From Pictodentalium vernedei (lineage: Eukaryota > Mollusca > Scaphopoda > Dentaliida > Dentaliidae): a DNA stretch of 64,000 bases. The DNA is taken from positions 21,244,520-21,308,519 of the forward strand of contig CM062289.1 of the NCBI GenBank assembly GCA_031216915.1, given 5' to 3'. The notes under the pieces are model-generated. The model worked only from the letters and a program-made list of their open reading frames with translations. It was not told the origin of the DNA and made no database searches. Shown here piece by piece: positions 27,275 to 38,312 of the stretch. The position numbers and the translations under genes are program-made. Each line of letters opens with the position of its first letter. The stretch's first letter is position 1.

Positions 27275-27346
27275 ATCGTCTCCCGAGTTCCGATGTGTTC
27301 TATGTGTCTACTGGCACGTAGAATACATTGGAGCTGAGGGGACGAT
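27275..27346. repeat. Short hairpin element related to the 37239-38312 element
   Basis: The left arm reads ATCGTCTCCCGAGTTCC, then ATGTGTTCTATGTG. The right arm is the near complement ending in GAGGGGACGAT. The centre is only TCTACTGG. The arms correspond to those flanking the 1-kb minisatellite at 37239-38312, so this may be an unexpanded member of the same family. Confidence 0.65.
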
Positions 27347-28342
27347 ATTTGATCTTGTTTTATTTTTCTTAAGTTGTTTCATTTAATTATTCGCCTATTT
27401 AATTTATAACAGCAAAATATGATCGAATTGTCGGAAATTTGATGATATTTGTGACTATTTTCGGGTTTTTTGGTTCGATTTTTATACCGAGGCAAGTGAA
27501 TGTGAAAAGCTTTCATTTGAACCATATACCCCCGATGTTTCGCATGCGCTTATACCTTGGATGTTGCACGCTCTCATATACCTCGGATGTTGGGTGGACC
27601 CTTTGCCATGGCTATTTGTCTAAGGCATTCTGACCAATCAAAAGACAGAATTTATCGGGATATAGGGACATGTTTTTTTTTATTTCAGTATGATTAAAAA
27701 AATGCAGAGCTTGAAGTACGGAGAAGAGAGAACATCATCAATGCATGCTCCACGACGAAGGAATAAGAGAATCACAGAAAATATGTCCCGCTTCTAAATG
27801 AACTAATATAGGCTACATGTACAGTAATATATAATATTAATCGGGGGAGTAAATATGGGGGTGTAGGTGTGTGTGATACGCCAATAATTTTCAAGTCAGG
27901 ACATTGTCGTCATGGATTGGAACCATGATATCAATTCTCTCTTTCTACTAATAATGTACTTTCTTAAAAGACAATGTGCCCGGCACACAGTCTGCCATAC
28001 GTATCTAATACTCGTTTCGGCCTTTTTGGGGACCCAACATGACTAATTTGCAGACGTCCCCTCCCCCACCCCACCCCCACTGTAAAGTACGTGTTAATTG
28101 AATAGGATATCTTGTCACGACTATCACCTGTATATTTTATTTATTCGCTGATAAATTTAGAAGAGGTTTTGAGTTTAGTAATGATAATCCCGACTGAATA
28201 ATATTCCACCTGAATCATCAAGGCATGCGAAGTTGGAATATTAGTCCGTTTGGATTTGAGCAATCACAGTCGGGACAAATCGAATTTACACCTCGCGCCA
28301 CCCCAACCGATCTTCTTCACGACGTCCCTGATAATAATATTA
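27347..28342. other. Non-coding interval, nothing recognised
   Basis: AT-rich sequence with a C-rich patch (CCCCTCCCCCACCCC) near 28060-28080. No domain-bearing frame or RNA gene was seen. Confidence 0.4.
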
Positions 28343-28465
28343 GTTACACAGTTTGTTGGTGGCCAAATATGATATATATGGTGTCAGTTAATTTCATATT
28401 GGAATCCAATATGGAATTAACTGACACCATATATACCATATTAGGTCACCAGCAAACTGTGTAAC
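28343..28465. repeat. Foldback palindrome
   Basis: Arms of about 60 bp. The left arm begins GTTACACAGTTTGTTGGTGG and the right arm ends CAGCAAACTGTGTAAC; GGTGTCAGTTAATT and its complement meet near 28404. Non-coding foldback element. Confidence 0.8.
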
Positions 28466-28560
28466 GAATATATCTTACTGACTGCTGCGTCGATGCACAG
28501 AACTAATAACAACAGCGATCAAAATTAAATGAGAGAATTCTCACAATGTGTTCAAGTGTC

Positions 28561-28626
28561 TTTGCCTTGTTACAATTTATGGGACAGTGCCTACAGGTAC
28601 TCTCCCATAAATTGTAACAAGGCAAA
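28561..28626. repeat. Perfect 24-bp-arm hairpin
   Basis: TTTGCCTTGTTACAATTTAT and onward (28561-28584) pairs exactly with 28603-28626 across a loop of about 18 nt. Probably the remnant of a small foldback element. Confidence 0.75.
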
Positions 28627-29229
28627 TTCATACATACCAAGCAGTTTCATTTCGAAGGTAACATGACACACATCCACCGAATATGAGGCCTTTTAAGTTG
28701 CCTAACCTGCACTTCAGACCAAATATTGGCTTCCAACACTCAATCTTTCAACTTGAAGCGTTTATCGGCTGCCGCCATTTTGAATAATCAATGAACAAAG
28801 GGGAGATTACCCATAGCTGTCAGCGTATATTGATGTTGACAGGCAGTATATGGTTTTATATGCAGTCTGCATGTGACGTCTTTGAGAGTGGGAAGGGGAG
28901 GGCTGGTATATCGTCAGGAATTTTACTGAAAAACTAGAGTTTGTCAGTTTTGAGTTTAATGGCACTGTATTTCGGAAATTTTGGGGTGAGGTGGCCAACC
29001 CCCTACAAACGGGGGATCAATCACCAACAGCTTAAAGGTTCAAAAGTATTTAGCGATGCACTGTTATTGAGCGACTATTGCTGGCATATTTAGCAAAGCA
29101 CATCATCGCCACTTGAGTTACAGAAAATGGACAAACACCTCAACCACGTTCGAATCCGGGGAGAACCTCGTCTCCATTTTTAATGTAAACATAATAGTAG
29201 TATGTCTCGTATGTTTGAGGACCTATTGG
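28627..29229. other. Non-coding interval, nothing recognised
   Basis: Unique-looking sequence with no supported gene, RNA or repeat structure. Confidence 0.4.
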
Positions 29230-29720
29230 CCGGATCTCATTGCAGGATCTCATGTGACGTCATAGTCACGTGACGTAGTGGCGCCATGTTGTGTTGTTAT
29301 GGTAACACGCGTGAGTGGCCATCTTGTGACGTCATCCCCATAGTGATACGTGGTGTGAGTGCGCATGCGCAGCGCGTGTTGTTAGGGTGATACGTGTTTC
29401 CGTCGTCCATTTTGAATACTGGAGGCCGCCATCTTGGTTTCTATGGTAGCACGTGATTGCTATGTTACCTAAATCCTACAATAGGACGGGGGTATGTTCG
29501 GAGGGTGTGTTCGATTGCAGAAGAGTAAATCGAATTACCACAAACAACCCGACAATCTCTCCAAATCACCAAAATCTATCCCAACTTTTACTATTTCGAA
29601 TTCTTTCAGAATTCTCTGCTCCTATCTGTATATGCAATAGTTTTCCTCTACCTAGTCATGTTCCTTTGTTCTGGAGTATACTCCAGTAGCGTAGAAGAGC
29701 CTATTAGTGGGAACAGCTTT
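29230..29720 (-). repeat. Dispersed repeat with CRE-like sites, copy 2
   Basis: This is the reverse-orientation counterpart of 13070-13410. It carries TGACGTCA at 29255-29262 and 29327-29334, the symmetrical TAGTCACGTGACGTAG, CGCATGCGC, and CCATTTTGAATACTGG/CCGCCATCTTGG stretches. It also has the GGAGTATACTCC-GTAGCGTAGAAG block near 29672-29697. It is CpG-richer than its surroundings, so a promoter function is conceivable, but no gene was found next to either copy. Confidence 0.6.
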
Positions 29721-29955
29721 ACTTATTATTACTATATTTAGCAATTTCTGGTATATTCTTGTTAGTTCTGACCCTATTCCAAGTACTCTTGTTGTTTCAT
29801 TAATCTAGATTATAACTAACCAATCAGATTGCTTGATTTCCCATAAACTGTATGCAGGGTTATCTCCCTTGTGTATAACAAAAAACTATATCCAATGGCC
29901 ATATCCCATGGAATCCCATTTTGGGGAAACACCCGTGGCTATAGAATCCCTTTTC

Positions 29956-30365
29956 TGTCATATGTGCTTATGTGAAAAAGCACAATGTGACACAATGTGC
30001 CCTAGCACAAAGACACATGCTTTATGTGCCGATATGTGCTTATGTGAAAAGGCACAATGTGACACAATGTGCCCTAGCACATAGGCACATACGGGTATTT
30101 GAGGATACCTATGTCCTGGTATTGTTTTATTCGAGGATACCTACTGGAAAATCCCTTTTTTGTCATATGTGCTTATGTGAAAAGGCACAATGTGACACAA
30201 TGTGCCCTAGCACAAAGGCACATGCGTTATGTGCTTATATGTGCTTATGTGAAAAGGCACAATGTGACACAATGTGCCCTAGCACATAGGCACATACGGG
30301 TATTTGAGGATACCTATGTCCTGGTATTGTTTTATTCGAGGATACCTACTGGAGAATATGTTCAT
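29956..30365. repeat. Tandem duplication of a 205-bp unit with nested 72-bp repeats
   Basis: Two copies of a 205-bp unit (TGTCATATGTGCTTATGTGA at 29956 and 30161). Within each unit a sub-repeat containing AAAAGGCACAATGTGACACA occurs twice, about 72 bp apart. Each copy is followed by GGATACCTATGTCC-type sequence. The frames running through it repeat because the DNA repeats; no protein is inferred. Confidence 0.85.
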
Positions 30366-30713
30366 AGAAGTAGTTCTACTTATTCCACAACAAGTGCAAA
30401 AGTCTGAAAGCTCACCTGGAAAAAATCTTTTCGATATTATCGGAGTTATGTCTATCTCATGTTCAATCAGGGATTACTGTCTTACATCACTAAGTCAACT
30501 GGAATAACTAGTTATTCCGTCTCTCTGATAGATCACAGCTTGTCTAATAGTTTAAATAAACAGCCTTTTGCGGATTAATTATATCTGTGTTTCAGATCAC
30601 TTTATTATTTTTTTACATTACATTGGCACCTAGGTTAAGTGATCCGCCACGGTTTATTTTGAAAAGAACTTTTAATCCAAACAGTATTGCAGAATTCAAA
30701 ACACTTGTATAAC

Positions 30714-31049
30714 AGTAGTGAAGGCTGCCACTATAGGGACAAGCATTTAACACTGAATTCCCCATACCCCAATGGTGCCACTTGAGGGACAAAATTAATA
30801 TAGGATTCTCCATAGGGTTCTGTCCCTATAGTAGCATTTTTGTCCCTATAGTGTCATTTTTGAAGGTAGGAAAAATATTTTAAAATCTTTTTCCTACCTT
30901 CAAAAATGCCACTATAGGGTCAAATATGCCACTATAGGGACAAAACCCTATGGAGAATCCTGTGTTAATTTTGTCCCTCAAGTGGCACCATTGGGGTATG
31001 GGGAATTCAGTGTTAAATGCTTGTCCCTATAGTGGCAGCCTTCACTACT
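30714..31049. mobile_element. 336-bp foldback MITE with possible target duplication
   Basis: This is a nearly perfect inverted repeat over its whole length. Ends are AGTAGTGAAGGCTGCC and GGCAGCCTTCACTACT, and the centre lies near 30882. It is flanked on both sides by TATAAC (30708-30713 and 31050-31055), a plausible 6-bp target duplication. It is non-coding, and near-identity of the arms suggests a recent insertion or arm homogenisation. Confidence 0.85.
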
Positions 31050-31343
31050 TATAACAAAGTAATTTTCCAAGTGTTGCTATCAAATCGTCTCAGTACATCT
31101 TATGAAATCTTTCTAACCATCTATTTCGAAGTGTATGAAAATGCATTCCCCCTCAAACGTGTTCGCCTGAACAAAACTCCTTTATCAAAATTTATTTTTA
31201 AAAAAACCCTCATATCTTCTTACAACAAACAAACATTCTACTACAAAAAATTGAAAGTGCCCAACGAACAGAACATACATCTTTGGTTGGAGTTTCAATA
31301 AGTTCAAAAACAATGCAAAGCAATCTGTTATAGAGATATTTTA

Positions 31344-31656
31344 GTCCTCGGTTCGAATCCCACCTGCGGCAACCGTGTTGTGTCCTTGGGCAAGACACGT
31401 CCCCACCTTGCCCACGTAGGGGTACGGTGACGTTGTGTACTAAGGCGTACTGCACGTCGATGGTGCCCCTGTCTTCAACCAATGCTAACCCTGCTTGTGT
31501 GGAGTTGGTATGTTGGGGAGCTGACAGTTGCTCGCCGTTGCTCGGTGGTTCTCTCCGAGTACTCCGGCTTCCTCCACCCGTAAAACTGTCATGGTCATGA
31601 TTAGCCATTGTGCAGAAATATGTGACCTTAAACACCAATAAATAAATAAATAAATA
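31344..31656 (+). mobile_element. 5'-truncated SINE with target duplication
   Basis: It begins just upstream of the B box (GGTTCGAATCC) and then follows the common SINE body to the AATAAATAAA tail. Flanks are ATAGAGATATTTTA (31330-31343) and ATAGAGATATCTTA (31657-31670), a 14-bp duplication with one mismatch. It sits inside the dead LINE, so it inserted later. Confidence 0.92.
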
Positions 31657-32019
31657 ATAGAGATATCTTAAATGAAAGCAAAACTATCACGCGAAAAACA
31701 TGGCACATGTTAATCGAGGCCATCAACAATGGAAAACACGAAGCTAAATGACCCTCGTTTTTTATTCATGATAATACAGAAATCAACAAAGCCGGCGACA
31801 CAGCAAAAGTATTCAACACTTTCTCCGTGAACATCATCAGTGACGTTCCAAATATTTTGCATGATAACCGCGAATCCAATAGAAGTCCGCTAAGTTATAA
31901 ATAAAATGAAACCAAATTCGTCAAAACATTGTGACTATCCCACCATTAATTTTGTCTTATAAAACACACAATGTATGAAGCAGTTCACACTCCAGCATAT
32001 ATTATTAATAATTCCTTCA

Positions 32020-32262
32020 TTAATCCTTTGAACCCGAAGGGCCGCTTTTCCGGCCAAGGAACATGATGTGTCATAACTTTGCCAAGTGTGATGACTGACT
32101 GTTAAGAGAATGTGTCGGTAGACCAATCAATGTTTTCAACGTGCAGTTTTCGGGCTGCTCGTTAAAAATATCGATTGGTGTTCTCCAAATAATAAATATG
32201 GACTCTTCCAATTGCCGCAGTTGAACTGATGTGGAACATACCACCAGAGTATAAAGGGTTAA
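32020..32262. mobile_element. TTAA-flanked MITE, CCTTTGAACCC family, copy 1
   Basis: TTAA at 32020-32023 and 32259-32262 bounds a foldback. The ends are TCCTTTGAACCCGAAGG and CCAGAGTATAAAGGG. The hairpin core reads GGTAGACCAATCAATGTTTT / AAATATCGATTGGTG. It shares most of its length with 36035-36255. Confidence 0.75.
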
Positions 32263-33030
32263 TGAGATAAAAAAAAAACACTCCCATTGTACTGAACCTA
32301 AGTGAAAGAATATAGCAAGTTGCCAAGAGTTAAAAATTTAATACCCAAATAATAAGCAAGGCTGTGGCCACCAAAACCGAAAAATCCTTGGCGTTTCTTG
32401 GAATAAACATTGATGAGCATTTGATCGACAAGGTTCACATTTCTGGATCACATTCAAAAATAGCGCACGCAAACTTTAGTCTCAACAAAGTCGAGAATAT
32501 TCTCCTCCATGGAGCCATGAAAACGATATAATTAAGCCAAATTTCAGAGTCAAAACTGTTGCACGGAATCCAGGCATGGGGTATCTCCAGGGCTGCTAAA
32601 AAACTTGTGAATATGCAAAAGGGATTACTACAAATAAACAATAGCAGAACATACAATGACTATACATATCCTTTATTCAAGAAAGAGTACTTGAGGTTGA
32701 TGACGCGTTTAAACTGCATGCTTATTTGTTTGTTGTTGACTGGAAAATACTAGATTACCGGCATCCTTTAATTATACACTTAATGCAGTAGACGATTAAA
32801 TTGGTAGCACTACCAGACAGTTTGGCATCCTACATATACAGAAAACAAAAACCAGATCTCTAGACAAACTCCTTTTATACATTTTTTCGAAACTCTGTAA
32901 CTCCCTCCAAAAAGCTACTTGAAATACCAGTAACAGAACGAGTTTAAGAAAAATATTACTTCCATATTTGCTCCGGCATATTTCACCTATGTTAATTGCG
33001 ATAATCCCTACTGTCCTGACTACAGTTAGT

Positions 33031-34019
33031 AAACTTGTAATCAAGAAGAACCTCGACAGGTTTTTACATACCGCGGTAGACGTACTAGGTGCTATAATCT
33101 GAAACCCTCGTCCTGACCAAACTTGCTGCTCTTCTTCACCCCGACTGTCCAACAAATACACGTAGAAAACGTTCAACATACAAGTTGGACTTTCTTGTCA
33201 GTAATTTCGACAAATGTGCTGTTTATCTGAAGACCCTTTAGTTCCGAGTAGATATCTACCCCACGAGCGCTAAGCCCACAGAGAATAATGGGAATGCATC
33301 ACTTCTGGCTCTCAGTACATGATCTAATCACATTGATGATGAGAGATTTGTTTGCAAACGCATTCGTTGAGCATTGCAACATGCTGCCCTCCGAATGCAG
33401 TGGCCTACGTGGACTCCCGAAGTGTATTGTTTTTCTGCTTTATCGATATCTGAACGACATCGAGTCCTGGCGGGGACTTGGCGCCGAGTAATGAAGCAGC
33501 TTATTTCGTATCAAACCCTAACCATCTCCCACTGGCTTTCGTGCTGGATAGCATCATGGTAATAGCTCCCCAGTCCCAATTTAGCGTCACGTACAACTTT
33601 CTTAATCTGAACCAAATGGTCACAGTCTGTTCGCAACCGAACTTTTTTTCACGGGGTGACAGACAGATAGCCAATCGGCAATGCCACCTCTTGCAGTACA
33701 CTATTTACTAAACTTGTGAAATATATGTATTTGTAACCGTCATTGTATTTGAAAATAATGTATAAATACTGTGAATAAATCACGTGAATCTGATCCAAGA
33801 TTTTAATTGTGTTTGAATGGTATAAAAGAGGTGACCACAGTGGTGTGTATTTCTGGACACGAGTTCCCGCCCACGTTCAATACAACTCCTAGCTATGTCT
33901 CCACAGCTTTGTGTAATAATTAATTTTTGAATAGCGTTTCAAAAATTATAGCGTTGAATCCCCCTGGAAACCCCTGGAACTGAAGCAGTGCTTGTTTACT
34001 GTGGTCTTGACTTTATATC
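33031..34019. other. Non-coding interval, nothing recognised
   Basis: The LINE similarity fades near 33030. Downstream sequence contains small unconvincing frames on both strands and no structure that I can name. Confidence 0.4.
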
Positions 34020-34088
34020 CATGTTGCAGTTAGGATTAGCCTTTGTGTAGAAACATGTGACCTTAAACATCAATAAAAAAAATAAATG
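34020..34088 (+). mobile_element. SINE 3'-end fragment
   Basis: Contains the diverged SINE end (GATTAGCCTTTGTGTAG, TGTGACCTTAAACATCAATA) and an A-rich tail. The head and most of the body are missing. Confidence 0.6.
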
Positions 34089-34521
34089 AAAACCATTTGA
34101 ATGTTAGAATGCCAGTTCAACTCTGCTTTGGCGAAAAAAAATGGTTTGGTTCAGGTTACATTACGGTCGCCGTGGACTGGTAATTTCCACGGGTGGGTAA
34201 TATTTCCATCGGCGCAGTAGTATTAGATTGAAAACAATAATTATAGGAATAATCATCAAAAATTTAATTAATGAAGCACTGGGTTATTCCATTAATTAAA
34301 ATTTTGCGGATGATGATTTTTATCACCTGGTACACGCATGCGTGGACATTACTGCGCACGCATGGGCTAGCGACTGCACTGCACATGCAGTAGAAAAAAT
34401 GGGATCGGTGGGTTGGGATTTCTTTTCTATTTTATTTTCTCATACAATCATTTTGCCCAGTATAAAGACCCAATCCGGCCAGCCCCATTAATACAAATCG
34501 CCATTCACATTTTATTATTAT

Positions 34522-34722
34522 TATGTTTTGTCTCACAAACATAGCTAGTGACACCTCAATGGAACGCACTCACTTCAATGACTCATTAGCTAAGTTTTTG
34601 AAGCCAAAAGTGAAGACGAGCTCACTGTGTTCGTTCCAACGAGGGATCATTAGCTATGGTTTTGAGGCTAAAGGTGAAAATGTTATTCAATTTTTTTTAA
34701 AGTTTCGTCTGCTATTTGGGTT
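34522..34722. mobile_element. Diverged CCCTTTACC-family MITE core
   Basis: It keeps the layout of the family: TTTTGTCTCACAAACATAG, a palindromic CTCACTTCAATG / GAGCTCACTGTG core, and ATTAGCTATGGTTTTGAGG. A GTTTCGTCTGCTATTTGGGT end follows. The ends are too eroded to place a TTAA pair. Confidence 0.5.
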
Positions 34723-34848
34723 AACTGATGGGTTGAAAAGTATCGCCTATTTTCACGACGCACTTGTATTTATCCGTATCTTCCGATATTTTAAATGGAG
34801 ATAACGTTTCTGTTTCAGAATGTCACTAAATCTTAAGAATACCAAGAA

Positions 34849-35252
34849 TTTATTTATTTATTTATTTATTGGAGTTTAAGGTCACATACTTATACACAGT
34901 GGCTAATCATGACCGGGACAGTTTTATGGGTGGAGGAACCGTAGTACCCGGAGAGAACCACCGAGCAACGACGAGCAGCTGCCGGCTCCCCAACATCGTA
35001 ACTCCGCACTGCAGCACAGGCAGGGTTAGATTGGTTGAAGACATGCGCACCATCGACGTGCTGTACGCCTTAGTACACAGCGTCGTCGTGCCCCCATGTA
35101 GGCAATCGGGGTTAAGTGCCCTGCCCAAGGACACAACGCGGGAGCACGAATCAGTCGCTGAAATGGTCACCCATCCAACTACTAACCGCGCTCGACGTTG
35201 CTTAACTTCGGTGATCCGACGAGAACCGGTTACAGCGATGCCACCGCGCCCC
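34849..35252 (-). mobile_element. SINE with chimeric tRNA-start/5S-rRNA-like head
   Basis: On the minus strand the element starts at 35252 with GGGGCGCGGTGGC, the same first bases as the tRNA-headed copies. It then switches to 5S rRNA-like sequence: GGTTCTCGTC, then GATCACCGAAGTTAAGCA (complement of 35199-35216) and GGATGGGTGACC (complement of 35165-35176). The common body and an (AAAT)n tail follow. Flanks AAGAATACCAAGAA (34835-34848) and AAGAATACAAAGAA (35253-35266) form a 14-bp target duplication with one mismatch. Confidence 0.93.
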
Positions 35253-36034
35253 AAGAATACAAAGAAACAAACATTTTTGTTAAGTGTTTATAAAAGATGA
35301 TTAGAGACGAGAAAATTAGGATCTGTTGGAAATTTGAACCATTTCATTGTTTTCCCTTAGCCTTAGCCCTACCCTTAAATACTCATTTGAAAGGAAACGG
35401 CCGTGATATATCGCGGAAACCCGATGATGGGGTGCAGAAGTGCTTGCTTACTATGGTAAACCCAAGCAGAATGCATGAATAGCGAATGTGTATGCGGAGG
35501 GGGGGGGGGGAGGGAGGATGAGGTTTTGGGTGGTGCTTCTGTGCGGCGTAGAGAAAATAAATAACCCATTTAAACTTTCTATGAAGGTTATCGTTAAGTA
35601 GTATTTTGCTGTAAAACTGTCTAACGAATTGACAACGAAATCCCCGTTCCACTTATTGTACTGGATTGGGGACGGATTGCTGGGGGGGGGGGGGGGGGGG
35701 GTCACCTTCCGTGCGTCCCCTATTTTTGTAACTCCATTTTTCTCGTATTTCATATATGTACACAGTCATGGTTCCTGTGCGATGTTTCCTGTTGTGTGAG
35801 TCTTTATTGACTTCCGGCGACAACAGAGGGTACCCCCACCAGTTCGCCGCTACGCTGCTACACATGATTGCTTCAAAAATCTTGAATCTTGAAATCGGTG
35901 CTCTTCATGACACATGTACACCATTATAATGCGTAGTTTAAGGCCAGTATGGGGTATCTTCTACATTATCTTCTACCCTCCCCCCCCCCAAAAAAAAAAA
36001 AAATAATACTTGTCGAAATTAGCACGTTGAAATT
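35253..36034. other. Non-coding interval with poly-G tracts
   Basis: Contains G runs at about 35498-35513 and 35682-35701, and an A-rich run at 35990-36003. Frames here encode only homopolymer-like peptides (polyproline on the reverse strand) and are not called. Confidence 0.5.
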
Positions 36035-36255
36035 TTAACTCTTTGAACCCGAGCGGCTGCTTTTCCTGCCCAGAAGCATGATACGTCATAATTTTCTTAA
36101 GTAGGATGGCTACTGAGTGAATGTATGCGGTAGACCAATTAATATTTTCAACGTGCAGCCCACGGCTGCAAGTTGAAAATATTAATTGGTCTACCCCCAA
36201 ATAATGAATGTGGACTCTTCCAATTGAGAGATACCACCAGGGTTCAAAGTGTTAA
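36035..36255. mobile_element. TTAA-flanked MITE, CCTTTGAACCC family, copy 2
   Basis: TTAA at 36035-36038 and 36252-36255. Ends are CTCTTTGAACCCGAG and CAGGGTTCAAAGTG. The core hairpin (GTAGACCAATTAATATTTTC and its exact complement) is better preserved than in copy 1. TTAA targets suggest piggyBac- or Kolobok-type mobilisation. Confidence 0.8.
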
Positions 36256-37238
36256 GGGTTCATATACTGCCTGATAACAAAAACTGTTTGTCCTCTTTAT
36301 CCAAAAAATTGAAAGATGTGGAGCACCTGTGATTCGATTGTAGCTGACATTTCTGTATTCGTTAGTTCAGAACATGCACGAAAATATGTACATACTTCAG
36401 GCACAGGCTCGGAGATAATGTTCATGAGCCCTGCATTTGAATATAATAAACACTGTAAGTAAAACGATTAGGGAACTCAGCGACAGGAACGTAGATAGAT
36501 CTTTGGCAGTGAATGTAGTGGTGGGGAGAATGGGGGGGGGGGGGGGGGGGGGGAGTCAAATTCGATTTCAGAGTTGGCAACAAAACGTCTGTGTACCCTT
36601 ATGCACCAAAACGCGTTTATGGGCATTCATTACAAAAACATATGTTTTCACTAAAATATCTGTAATTGTCCATCCATTTTGCGAAATGTTACCAATAAAA
36701 CCTGACAAAACGTTTCAAAATTCTCCCGACAGGCCGAAAATTTTCAGACAATATGTTTCGTGGGATGTGACGTCCAGGGCGTGAGTTCTTGTGGGGTTTG
36801 TGGGGGGGGGGGGGGGTGAGGGCAAGAAACCCCACTCGATCACGGTTTTCGTCGACAGAGGTTGGGCAAGAAATTATTAAATACTAAGTTGGGAAGACGT
36901 GCTTGTTTGCCCAACGAAAATACGCACACGCTTTGGAGTACTTGATAATAGTACACACAGGATAGAAAGTGCTATGAATGCCAGATTCAATATATCAATA
37001 GAATTCTAAATCGAGGGAGAGAGTAAGTAATAAGAAATTATTTTTATTGCACGCCTTTTCTATGAAATCCCCATTTACAGCAACACTAAACCATGTGGAA
37101 AATGAAAATCCGTTCCGCACATATGTGCGTAACGGAATCGTTGACGGATTATTTTTATCAGAGAAGCAAAATTTCACTGTATTTTCTATAAATCGTGCAC
37201 CGCAAGTACAGTTTGAGTTTCTAGTGATAGCTAAAAAT
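36256..37238. other. Non-coding interval with poly-G tracts
   Basis: G runs at about 36532-36553 and 36801-36817. A short palindrome around CGTTCCGCACATATGTGCGT lies near 37110. No gene is supported. Confidence 0.5.
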
Positions 37239-38312
37239 CGTCCCCTGAGTTCCATTGTGTTCTATGTGCCAGTAGGCTGCCAGTAGGCCAGTAGGCTGCC
37301 AGTAGGCCAGTAGGCTGCCAGTAGGCTGCCAGTAGGCTGCCAGTAGGCTGCCAGTAGGCTGCCAGTAGGCCAGTAGGCTGCCAGTAGGCCAGTAGGCTGC
37401 CATTAGGCTGCCAGTAGGCCAGTAGGCTGCCAGTAGGCTGCCAGTAGGCTGCCAGTAGGCTGCCAGTAGGCCAGTAGGCTGCCAGTAGGCCAGTAGGCTG
37501 CCAGTAGGCCAGTAGGCTGCCAGTAGGCTGCCAGTAGGCTGCCAGTAGGCCAGTAGGCTGCCAGTAGGCTGCCAGTAGGCTGCCAGTAGGCCAGTAGGCT
37601 GCCAGTAGGCCAGTAGGCTGCCAGTAGGCTGCCAGTAGGCTGCCAGTAGGCTGCCAGTAGGCCAGTAGGCTGCCAGTAGGCCAGTAGGCTGCCAGTAGGC
37701 TGCCAGTAGGCCAGTAGGCTGCCAGTAGGCCAGTAGGCTGCCAGTAGGCCAGTAGGCTGCCAGTAGGCTGCCTGTAGGCTGCCAGTAGGCTGCCAGTAGG
37801 CTGCCAGTAGGCCAGTAGGCTGCCAGTAGGCTGCCAGTAGGCTGCCAGTAGGCTGCCAGTAGGCCAGTAAGCTGCCAGTAGGCCAGTAGGCTGCCAGTAG
37901 GCTGCCAGTAGGCTGCCAGTAGGCCAGTAGGCTGCCAGTAGGCTGCCAGTAGGCCAGTAGGCTGCCAGTAGGCCAGTAGGCTGCCAGTAGGCCAGTAGGC
38001 TGCCAGTAGGCTGCCTGTAGGCTGCCAGTAGGCTGCCAGTAGGCTGCCAGTAGGCCAGTAGGCTGCCAGTAGGCTGCCAGTAGGCTGCCAGTAGGCTGCC
38101 AGTAGGCTGCCAGTAGGCCAGTAGGCTGCCAGTAGGCCAGTAGGCTGCCAGTAGGCTGCCAGTAGGCCAGTAGGCCAGTAGGCCAGTAGGCTGCCAGTAG
38201 GCCAGCAGGCTGCCAGTAGGCTGCCAGTAGGCTGCCAGTAGGCCAGTAGGCTGCCAGTAGGCTGCCAGTAGGCTGCCAGTAGGCACATAGAACACATTGA
38301 AACTCAGGGGAC
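37239..38312. mobile_element. Hairpin element expanded by a 1-kb minisatellite
   Basis: Outer arms of about 30 bp (CGTCCCCTGAGTTCC and ATTGTGTTCTATGTGCC on the left, their near complement ending CTCAGGGGAC on the right) enclose about 1015 bp of tandem repeat. The array mixes an 11-bp unit (CTGCCAGTAGG) and an 8-bp unit (CCAGTAGG). Long stop-free frames on the minus strand read Leu-Ala-Ala-Tyr-Trp-Gln-Pro-Thr-Gly repeats in all three phases. They follow from the repeat having no stop on that strand and are not evidence of a protein. Confidence 0.9.

Larger units (their letters stand above)
31110..33030 (+). pseudogene. Dead non-LTR retrotransposon reverse-transcriptase fragment
   Basis: Frame-broken translation shows the linker between endonuclease and reverse transcriptase (NAFPLKRVRLNKTPLSKF near 31140). 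It also shows a stretch with DTAKVFNTFSVNII near 31800 and a C-terminal part with AFLGINIDEHL (near 32390) and LLHGIQAWG, then YPLFKKEYLRL. These are landmarks of Jockey/CR1-type LINE proteins. Stops and shifts break the frame. The copy is also interrupted by a SINE (31344-31656) and a TTAA MITE (32020-32262), and the catalytic YADD region is missing. Confidence 0.7.

Noticed and set aside
35160-35252. 5S rRNA gene
   Set aside because: Only the internal promoter part is similar, and it forms the head of a SINE with target duplications.
34849-35300. 143-codon plus-strand and 115-codon minus-strand frames
   Set aside because: Both are translations of the SINE, and the same happens in the other SINE copies.
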